Below, piece by piece: positions 39,940 through 46,100 of a stretch of 46,100 bases of DNA. The stretch comes from Parafilimonas sp. (GTDB taxonomy: Bacteria; Bacteroidota; Bacteroidia; Chitinophagales; Chitinophagaceae). The stretch covers positions 1 through 46,100 of the forward strand of contig JAFMEZ010000011.1 in the NCBI GenBank assembly GCA_017856455.1. Direction: 5' to 3'. Within the stretch, counting starts at the first letter, position 1. The number at the start of each line of letters is the position of its first letter. Under the pieces are notes generated by a model, which had not been told where the DNA came from, searched no databases, and saw nothing but the letters and a program-made list of their open reading frames with translations. A program made the position numbers and the translations under genes.

Positions 39940-41240
39940 AAGTTGCTTATTTCTCCAATCGTAAATAGGATAGATGTAGCAGCAATATGTGCTCTGTATT
40001 GTGCGTTAATATATCTGTCTTGTGCTTCATTTAAGCTTAACTGAGCCTGTCTAAGTTCTATTGAATTACTCTGTAGTTTTCTGAATCGCTCAGTGGATAT
40101 TTTATTGTTTTCTTCAGCAAGTTTTACATTGGATTCCTCAACTTTTGCAGCTTGTATTGCATTTTGATATTCTTGGAATGCAATATAAATATCTCGTTGA
40201 ATTCTTGCCCTCAATGATTCAATTTCAAGTGTTTGTTGTTTTTGCTGAACAGTATTTACCCTTAACTGAGTCTTATTGATATTGCTCTGAAAAATGGGAA
40301 CACCAATGGTAAGTCCAACGTTTGGTCCATAAGTTTGATTGGTAAGAAATAAACCAGCTGAAGAAATTGTTCTATTCAAGAACGCTGATGAATTTAATGT
40401 TAATGTTGGAAGCTTTTGTGAGTAAATTATTTTTCTATCGTTGGCTAGATTCAATTTTGTTTGATGCGCCATTAGCATTTGAAAATTTTGCTCGTCAATT
40501 TTCTTGAAAATTTCTTCAAGCTCAATATTGGGAATTCTAAATTGTTCCTCTTTTGCTTGAATAGGTTCTGATGGCTTCCGCTTTAATAAATTGTTTAAAC
40601 TTGCTTTGGTCACAGAAATCTGTCTATATATATTTTGAAGATTAACTTCTTGCGTATTTAGGTCAATTTTTGCTTGCAGCATATCCGTTTTCGTTCCACT
40701 TCCTACATTAAAACGGGTTTCAGCAATTTTTACCCGCTCTCTTGAAAAGTCAATAATTGCTATAGTTGAATTTACCTGCTTGTTCAGTCTAACTAAATTG
40801 TAATAAACGCTTAATACATCAAAAATAACCTGATCAACCTGTTGTTTAAAAGCAATATTCCCCATTTTTTCGATGATCTCAAATCTCTCTTTCGTAGATC
40901 TAATGCGCATTCCATTGTATATTCTCCAACTTAATGTGAGGTTTGCATTTAAGCTATTATTCGAAACATTATTTCGCTGAATTGAATTCCCATTATTTAA
41001 TTTCTGGTTCAAATTAGATACAGCTTCAGTATTTGTTGCTTGCGCAGCAATTGTTGGAAACATACCTGCATTACCCCAATTATTACTAATTCTAGCAATT
41101 TCTACATCACTTTGTGCAATTTGAATATCAAGGTTTTCTTTAACTGCAATATCAACTACATCTTTTGCGGTAAGCATAGAATCCTGCGAAACAGATGCAT
41201 TTATGAATAAAAAACTTATTATTAAGAATCTAATTGGCAT
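39936..41240 (-). CDS. TolC-family outer-membrane efflux protein
   Basis: A 434-aa protein with a signal peptide (about residues 1-18) and the twofold repeat of the outer-membrane efflux family. Long helices rich in Q, N, K and E alternate with strand segments, and the region Y-x-x-L-V-R-L-N-K-Q-V-N and the closing repeat S-L-N-E-A-Q-D-R-Y-I-N-A-Q-Y are typical. TolC proteins form trimeric channels through the outer membrane joined to a periplasmic helical tunnel. It is the third gene of an operon with the adaptor (44313-45353) and RND permease (41230-44292), overlapping the permease gene by 11 bases. The substrates of the pump are unknown. Confidence 0.92.
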   Translation of the reverse strand: MPIRFLIISFLFINASVSQDSMLTAKDVVDIAVKENLDIQIAQSDVEIARISNNWGNAGMFPTIAAQATNTEAVSNLNQKLNNGNSIQRNNVSNNSLNANLTLSWRIYNGMRIRSTKERFEIIEKMGNIAFKQQVDQVIFDVLSVYYNLVRLNKQVNSTIAIIDFSRERVKIAETRFNVGSGTKTDMLQAKIDLNTQEVNLQNIYRQISVTKASLNNLLKRKPSEPIQAKEEQFRIPNIELEEIFKKIDEQNFQMLMAHQTKLNLANDRKIIYSQKLPTLTLNSSAFLNRTISSAGLFLTNQTYGPNVGLTIGVPIFQSNINKTQLRVNTVQQKQQTLEIESLRARIQRDIYIAFQEYQNAIQAAKVEESNVKLAEENNKISTERFRKLQSNSIELRQAQLSLNEAQDRYINAQYRAHIAATSILFTIGEISNF

Positions 41241-44200
41241 GATTTGTTTTTTTCCTGGAAATGAAAGTATACAAAGCTGGCACTACAAATAATGTGAGAA
41301 TTAACGCAAACATTAATCCACCGATAATTACTATTCCTAATGGAATACGACTTTTACCTGCTGATCCTAATGCAAGTGCAATAGGGAGTGCACCGAGTGC
41401 GGTTGCAAGTGTTGTCATCAAAATTGGACGAAGTCTGGCTACTGAAGCTTCTAAAACGGCTTGTAATTTCGACATTCCAGCTTCTCTTTTTTGATTGGCG
41501 AATTCAACAATCAATATACCGTTCTTGGTTACGAGTCCAATTAACATGATAATACCAATCTGAGAAAATATATTCAATGTTTGTCCAAATATTGCCAAAC
41601 TGATAACAGCACCAGCCAAGGCAAGCGGTACTGTGATCATAATAATCAATGGATCAACAAAGCTTTCAAACTGAGCAGCTAATACAAGAAATATCAAGAC
41701 CAATGCTAATAAAAATGCTGTTTGTGTATTGGAAGAACTCTCGGCAAAATCTCTTGATGAACCACTTAAGCTTGTAGTAAAAGAATCGTCAAGTACAATT
41801 CCAGCTATTCTTCTCATTTCTTTAATACCATCACCTAGTGTTTTACCTGGTGCTAATCCTGCTGAAACAATTGCACTCTTCAATCTATTGAAATGATAGA
41901 TAGATGGGGGAGTAGCAGATTCATTAAATCTTACAAGATTGTCAAGTTGAATCAATTCTCCGCTTCTGCTTCTGAGGTAGAACGATTTTAAGTCAACCGG
42001 TGCATCACGATCTTTGCGATCTACTTGTCCGATTACCTGATATTGCTTGCCATTCCTTAAAAAATATCCAAATCTTCTTCCACTGAGTGCAAGCTGTAAT
42101 GTATTTGAGATATCAAGAATGGAAATACCCAGCTCACTTGCTTTCAGACGATCAATTGTTATCTGGATTTCAGGTTTATTGAATTTTAAATTAACGTCGT
42201 TGCCTTGGAAAACCGGACTCTTCGAAACTTCGTCCATGAATTGTGGCACTTTCTCTTTAAGCTTATCGAAGTTGAGGTTTTGCAATACAAATTGAACAGG
42301 CAAAGACCCCCGGCCACCTTGACCAACAGATATGGTTTGTTCTTGTGTTACAAAAATTCTTAAATCAGTTTGATCCTTAAAGATTTTATTTAAATTTTGT
42401 GCAATATCATTTTGACTTCTCTCTCTTTCACCGGCATCAACAAGTCCAATACTTACATTGGCATTGTTCGCACCGCCAGCACCTGCAAAATTGGGTGCAA
42501 ATGAAAGCACAACAAATCGCTCTGGAACAGAGTCCATCACTTTTTGGGTAATATCATAAACAGCTCTGTCCATGTAATCAAAGTCAGTTCCCTCTGGTGC
42601 AGTAATACTCATTCTCAAACGGTTTCTATCCTCCATTGGAGCAAGCTCAGAAGGGAGGGTTTTGCCTACAAAATAGATAGCTGCAACGCAAAGTGCGACG
42701 ATCACAAAAGCAATCCATCTCTTACCCATAAATGCATTGAGCATTTTCTTATAGGTATTTTCCATACCAGCGAAGAAGGGTTCTGTTTTATTATAAAACC
42801 AAGAATGGTCGTGAACATTCTTTTTGGTAAGGTAAATATTCAGGACCGGTGTAAGAGAAAGTGATACAAATGCAGATATCAAAACCGCACCTGCTACTAC
42901 TATACCAAATTCTCTAAATAGTCTTCCAACAAATCCCTGTAAGAAAATGATAGGAAGGAATACAATGGCAAGCGTTATTGAAGTTGAAATTACCGCAAAG
43001 AAAATTTCTTTTGAACCCTCTTTTGCAGCTGTATACTTATCCATTCCCTGCTCAATCTTCTTAAATATATTTTCCGTCACAACTATACCGTCATCTACAA
43101 CGAGTCCTGTTGCCAATACCAAAGAAAGTAATGTTAGTACGTTGATTGAAAATCCTGCGACATACATGATGAAGAAAGCACCTACTAGTGCTACAGGAAT
43201 GTCGATGAGGGGGCGAAATGCTATTGACCATTCTCTGAAGAAGAGATAAATAATCAATACAACAAGTAGGATGGCAATGAGTAATGTTTCTTGTACTTCA
43301 GTGATTGCCTTTCTTACAAATGTTGTTCTATCAAATCCAATTTCAAGGATAATGTCTTTCGGAAGATCTTTTTTGATTTGTTCAATTCGCTTGTAAATCT
43401 CATTGGCAATTTCTACCTGATTGGAACCAGGTTGCGCAACTACTGCCATGTTCACTGATCTTACATTATTCTTACGTGTTGCAGATTCTTCATTTTCCGG
43501 ACCAATAATTGCATAACCAATATCTTTAAGACGGATGATATTTCCTTCTGTTTGTTTGATAATGAGGTTGTTGAAATCTTCTTCAGTAGTTAACTTGCCA
43601 TATGCTTTAACAGTAAGTTCAGTTACATTACCTCTAACTTTTCCGCCGGGAAGCTCAATGTTTTCTCTATCCAATGCCGTTTTAACATCGCTGATCGTTA
43701 ATCTATATGCAGATAATTTTACAGGGTCAAACCAAATACGCATTGCTGGGCGTTGACCAAATATGTTAACACCACTGACACCGGATATGGTTTGAAGACG
43801 TTCCTGTACTATATTTTCAGCCAAATCTGAAATCTCCAATAAAGTTCTCTTGTTGCTTTGCATTTGCATGAACACAATAGGTTCTGCATCAGAATCTTGT
43901 TTAGCAACAACTGGAGGTGCATCTAAATCTTGTGGCAATCGTCCACTTACCTGTGAAACCTTTTCTCTAACATCATTTGCAGCTCGTTCAAGATCAACTC
44001 CCAATTCAAATTCAACAGTGATGTTACTGCTACCCTGTGAGCTAGAGGATGTAATATTTTTGACACCCTGAACACCGTTTACGGCTTTTTCCAGGACTTC
44101 TGTTACTTGTTGTTCAATGATTTCTGCATTGGCGCCAACATAGCTACATCTAACATTTACAATTGGTGGATCAATGGCTGGATATTCCCGAACACCGAGA

Positions 44201-44292
44201 AAACTATAGCCCATTACACCAAAAATGATGATCACTATGCTGCAGACGACCGCAAAAACTGGACGTTTAATACTAAGTTCTGAAAGGTTCAT
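41230..44292 (-). CDS. RND efflux pump permease, hydrophobe/amphiphile (HAE1) type
   Basis: A 1020-aa AcrB/MexB-like inner-membrane transporter. It has 12 predicted membrane helices, one near residues 10-30 and then two blocks, with two large periplasmic loops. The proton-relay aspartates are Asp400-Asp401 in G-L-V-V-D-D-G-I-V-V on helix 4, and a matching lysine lies in L-V-T-K-N-G-I-L-I-V-E-F on helix 10. The N-terminus N-L-S-E-L-S-I-K-R-P-V-F-A is standard for the family. It exports drugs, bile-like compounds or other amphiphiles by proton antiport. It lacks the CusA-type methionine cluster pattern, so heavy-metal export is less likely. It lies 20 bases after the adaptor gene. Confidence 0.95.
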   Translation of the reverse strand: MNLSELSIKRPVFAVVCSIVIIIFGVMGYSFLGVREYPAIDPPIVNVRCSYVGANAEIIEQQVTEVLEKAVNGVQGVKNITSSSSQGSSNITVEFELGVDLERAANDVREKVSQVSGRLPQDLDAPPVVAKQDSDAEPIVFMQMQSNKRTLLEISDLAENIVQERLQTISGVSGVNIFGQRPAMRIWFDPVKLSAYRLTISDVKTALDRENIELPGGKVRGNVTELTVKAYGKLTTEEDFNNLIIKQTEGNIIRLKDIGYAIIGPENEESATRKNNVRSVNMAVVAQPGSNQVEIANEIYKRIEQIKKDLPKDIILEIGFDRTTFVRKAITEVQETLLIAILLVVLIIYLFFREWSIAFRPLIDIPVALVGAFFIMYVAGFSINVLTLLSLVLATGLVVDDGIVVTENIFKKIEQGMDKYTAAKEGSKEIFFAVISTSITLAIVFLPIIFLQGFVGRLFREFGIVVAGAVLISAFVSLSLTPVLNIYLTKKNVHDHSWFYNKTEPFFAGMENTYKKMLNAFMGKRWIAFVIVALCVAAIYFVGKTLPSELAPMEDRNRLRMSITAPEGTDFDYMDRAVYDITQKVMDSVPERFVVLSFAPNFAGAGGANNANVSIGLVDAGERERSQNDIAQNLNKIFKDQTDLRIFVTQEQTISVGQGGRGSLPVQFVLQNLNFDKLKEKVPQFMDEVSKSPVFQGNDVNLKFNKPEIQITIDRLKASELGISILDISNTLQLALSGRRFGYFLRNGKQYQVIGQVDRKDRDAPVDLKSFYLRSRSGELIQLDNLVRFNESATPPSIYHFNRLKSAIVSAGLAPGKTLGDGIKEMRRIAGIVLDDSFTTSLSGSSRDFAESSSNTQTAFLLALVLIFLVLAAQFESFVDPLIIMITVPLALAGAVISLAIFGQTLNIFSQIGIIMLIGLVTKNGILIVEFANQKREAGMSKLQAVLEASVARLRPILMTTLATALGALPIALALGSAGKSRIPLGIVIIGGLMFALILTLFVVPALYTFISRKKTNHAN

Positions 44293-44312
44293 TCTTTAAG
44301 TTTTGAATCTAA

Positions 44313-45353
44313 CTATTGAATCTTACCCAATTTCAATTTTGAATCTTTTCTAATGAAAAGTAATCCTGTTACAATTACTGTATCTCCAGGAAGCACGCCT
44401 TCAGTAATTTGTACATTGTCTGCGCCTCTAATTCCCGTCTTCACATTTACAAATTGAGGTTCACCATTTTTATACAAGATAACCTGCTTTGATCTTGCAC
44501 TTGGGATAACACATTGTGATGGAATGGATACTGCATTGGTGTTTTCTCCGAGTGTTAAGCTAACTTTTGCAAATGTTCCTGGCACAAGTTCATTTTTACT
44601 GTCATTGATTGTGGCAACGATCTTCAGGTTACGTGTTTGAGCCTCAATTACACTTTCTGATGCTAAAACCGAAGCAGTATAATTTTGATCTTTGCCTTCA
44701 ATACCAAAGTCTATTTTTTGTCCAGTTTTAACTTGATTGCTGTATCTCTCAGGTATACTAAAACTGATTTTCTTTTGATCTACTTGGCTAATAGATGTGA
44801 TGATGTTCGAAGGCGTAACAAAAGCACCTATTGAAATATTTCTTAAGCCAATTCTTCCAGTATAGGGAGCCTTAATTTCAGTTTTTGAAATATTAACCTT
44901 GATTAATTCAATATCAGCTTTGATATTATTTAACTGCAATAAACTCAAGTCGTAGTCTTGCTGACTTATACCATTGATCTTGAGGAGTTCTCTCTGACGC
45001 TCTTCGGTTTTATCAGCAATTTGTTGTTGAACAAGTAATTTTTTTAATTGTGCCTGTAGGTCGCCATCAAAAAGTTTTACAAGAAGCGTGTTTTTTTGAA
45101 CTGTTGACCCTTCTTTAAAATTTAGGCTTATGACTCTTCCTGAAATTTCAGGTCTGATTTCAGTCAATTCATAGGGGAGGACATTTCCTGCAACTTCAAT
45201 CGATTCTGCTACTGTATCCCTTGACACAATCTTGACATCTACAGAAAGTGGACCAGATTTTGACGCATCAGTCGTTTTTTGTGTCTTTTTTTTCTCCTCA
45301 CAAGAGGTTAAGATTAAAAGGGTTATGACAGTTAGGATTGTTAATTGTTTCAT
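44313..45353 (-). CDS. RND efflux periplasmic adaptor (membrane fusion lipoprotein)
   Basis: A 346-aa adaptor. The N-terminus M-K-Q-L-T-I-L-T-V-I-T-L-L-I-L-T-S-C is a lipoprotein signal with Cys18 as the lipidated residue. The barrel-sandwich domain has V-A-G-N-V-L-P-Y-E-L-T-E-I-R-P-E-I-S-G-R and, after a helical hairpin at about 95-155, K-A-P-Y-T-G-R-I-G-L-R-N. The beta-barrel part includes G-T-F-A-K-V-S-L-T-L-G. It links the permease with the TolC channel. It is first in the operon. The 80 bases upstream to ogt contain no convincing full promoter, and no regulator gene (TetR or AraC type) is next to the pump. Confidence 0.94.
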   Translation of the reverse strand: MKQLTILTVITLLILTSCEEKKKTQKTTDASKSGPLSVDVKIVSRDTVAESIEVAGNVLPYELTEIRPEISGRVISLNFKEGSTVQKNTLLVKLFDGDLQAQLKKLLVQQQIADKTEERQRELLKINGISQQDYDLSLLQLNNIKADIELIKVNISKTEIKAPYTGRIGLRNISIGAFVTPSNIITSISQVDQKKISFSIPERYSNQVKTGQKIDFGIEGKDQNYTASVLASESVIEAQTRNLKIVATINDSKNELVPGTFAKVSLTLGENTNAVSIPSQCVIPSARSKQVILYKNGEPQFVNVKTGIRGADNVQITEGVLPGDTVIVTGLLFIRKDSKLKLGKIQ

Positions 45354-45433
45354 ATGGACGAAAATAGTTTGAAATTAAATGCAAAACCTGTTGAATTTGA
45401 TGATTTTATGTAGGAAATCCTTCGATTATTTTC

Positions 45434-45937
45434 TTAAAAAACAAATTGATTGCTTTCTAAGTCTAATAATGCCCTTTTTCTGCTCAAACCACCTGAAAAC
45501 CCGGTTATTTTTCCATTGCTGCCAATCACCCTGTGGCATGGGATAAGCAATAAAATTGGATTTTTTGCAATTGCAGAGGCAACTGCTCTAGTTTTGTCCT
45601 TACCGCCAAGATTTTCTGCTATTTGTTGATAGGATATGGTAGTCCCAAATGGTATCTTCATCAGCTCACTCCAAACTGCTTTTTGAAAGTTTGTACCATT
45701 TGGACTCAACTTTAAATTGAACTGCTTCAATGTTCTTGAGAAATAAGATTCCAGTTGTTTTTTTGTATTTATAAATACTTGATTTTGTTCATTTAATATT
45801 ATTTTATTTAAATAATTACTTTCGAAATTTAAAGCTATGATACTGTCTTCGCTATACCTGAGAAATATATCACCAATTGGTGACGGAATAGTGGCCTGAT
45901 ATATTGATTCAACCAATTTTAGATCCATTTTCCACAT
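45434..45937 (-). CDS. ogt: Methylated-DNA-protein-cysteine methyltransferase
   Basis: A 167-aa suicide repair protein that takes alkyl groups from O6-alkylguanine (and O4-alkylthymine) in DNA. The active-site cysteine is Cys134 in I-P-C-H-R-V-I. The helix-turn-helix arm A-V-W-S-E-L-M-K-I-P-F-G-T-T-I-S-Y-Q-Q-I-A and the asparagine hinge A-K-N-P-I match the family, as does G-F-S-G-G-L-S-R-K-R-A-L-L. The length fits stand-alone Ogt; there is no Ada-type metal domain. ATG 45937 overlaps the upstream CsaA-like gene by 29 bases; ATG 45928 (M-D-L-K-L-V) is equally possible. Confidence 0.94.
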   Translation of the reverse strand: MWKMDLKLVESIYQATIPSPIGDIFLRYSEDSIIALNFESNYLNKIILNEQNQVFINTKKQLESYFSRTLKQFNLKLSPNGTNFQKAVWSELMKIPFGTTISYQQIAENLGGKDKTRAVASAIAKNPILLLIPCHRVIGSNGKITGFSGGLSRKRALLDLESNQFVF

Positions 45938-46100
45938 TTTTGTCAGGTTGCAATAAGATTACCTGATTATTTTTGTCATATACACCCAAAACCAAGCACT
46001 CGCTGAAAAAGTTGGCAATTTGCTTAGGGGGAAAGTTTACAACAGCAATAACCTGTCTGTTGATTAAATCATCGATGGAATAATGATGTGTGATTTGAGC
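45909..46100 (-). CDS. CsaA-like tRNA-binding domain protein, 5' end outside the window
   Basis: The last 63 codons of a minus-strand gene whose start lies beyond base 46100. The visible text includes L-I-N-R-Q-V-I-A-V-V-N-F-P-P-K-Q-I, C-L-V-L-G-V-Y-D and L-L-Q-P-D-K-N-V-E-N-G-S-K-I-G, the end of a Tyr-tRNA-synthetase/CsaA-type tRNA-binding OB fold. CsaA of about 110 residues binds tRNA or acts as a chaperone in protein export. The stop (TGA, 45911-45909) lies inside ogt, so both genes are probably cotranscribed. Confidence 0.8.
   Translation of the reverse strand, partial: AQITHHYSIDDLINRQVIAVVNFPPKQIANFFSECLVLGVYDKNNQVILLQPDKNVENGSKIG

Noticed and set aside
39936-45353. Heavy-metal efflux (CusABC-type) identity for the RND operon
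   Set aside because: The permease has Asp400-Asp401 and other HAE1 features and lacks the methionine clusters of CusA-type pumps.
45359-45366. Promoter for the RND operon (TATTTTCG, minus strand)
   Set aside because: It would put the transcription start on the start codon, and the only TTG is 15 bases upstream, too close.
1-46100. CRISPR array, prophage, insertion sequence, tRNA or rRNA
   Set aside because: I found no regularly spaced repeats, transposase, integrase or phage-structural genes, and no cloverleaf or rRNA-like stretch in the gaps.

Overview
The window looks like an ordinary chromosomal segment of a Bacteroidota bacterium, most likely Chitinophagia or a close relative. The DNA is AT-rich. 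Several secreted proteins have signal peptides ending in F-A-Q. Promoter-like sites follow the Bacteroidota pattern TTG-N17..19-TAnnTTTG rather than the E. coli -35/-10. Several protein families (PurM of about 390 aa, long LepB, a 1148-aa barrel-like protein, TPR protein + barrel + HU-CCDC81-like protein) have the form I know from that phylum. I saw no rRNA, tRNA, CRISPR array, insertion sequence or prophage. The placement is inferred from family resemblance, not from a marker gene.

Layout: 1-387 is the 3' end of a DUF2147 gene, followed by a bidirectional hairpin terminator and a 41-aa lipoprotein gene on the minus strand (460-585). 696-6114 (+) encodes a DEDDh exonuclease, a polyprenol-phosphate mannosyltransferase-like enzyme, a DMT exporter and a large secreted S9 peptidase. 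6116-8755 (-) holds a 2-oxo acid dehydrogenase E2 and CinA. From a back-to-back promoter region at 8794-8840, a (+) cluster runs to 15108: secreted TPR protein, outer-membrane barrel, membrane-anchored HU-CCDC81-like protein, zinc-ribbon methyltransferase. CtpA peptidase (-) is divergent from a sugar kinase-MurQ-unknown gene operon (16735-18974) that probably recycles peptidoglycan amino sugars. Then come sdhCAB (19025-22514), a strong terminator, a Tat-exported Gfo/Idh/MocA oxidoreductase and the 1148-aa outer-membrane protein.

27527-31839 has a coiled-coil membrane protein (-), holA (+), ribF (-) and purM (+). 31849-39939 (+) is rich in core genes: ftsE, a small four-helix membrane protein, rpsO, pnp, prmA, plsY, a DUF3052-like protein, lepB and cdd. 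39936-46100 (-) is a tripartite RND efflux operon (adaptor, permease, TolC), then ogt and the 3' end of a CsaA-like tRNA-binding protein gene cut by the window edge.

No clearly new defence, mobile or biosynthetic system is visible. The better candidates for undescribed biology are the TPR/barrel/HU-like envelope cluster, the Tat oxidoreductase plus giant barrel pair, the uncharacterised protein coupled to murQ, the short lipoprotein with its own promoter and terminator, and a possible CUG start codon for the E2 gene.
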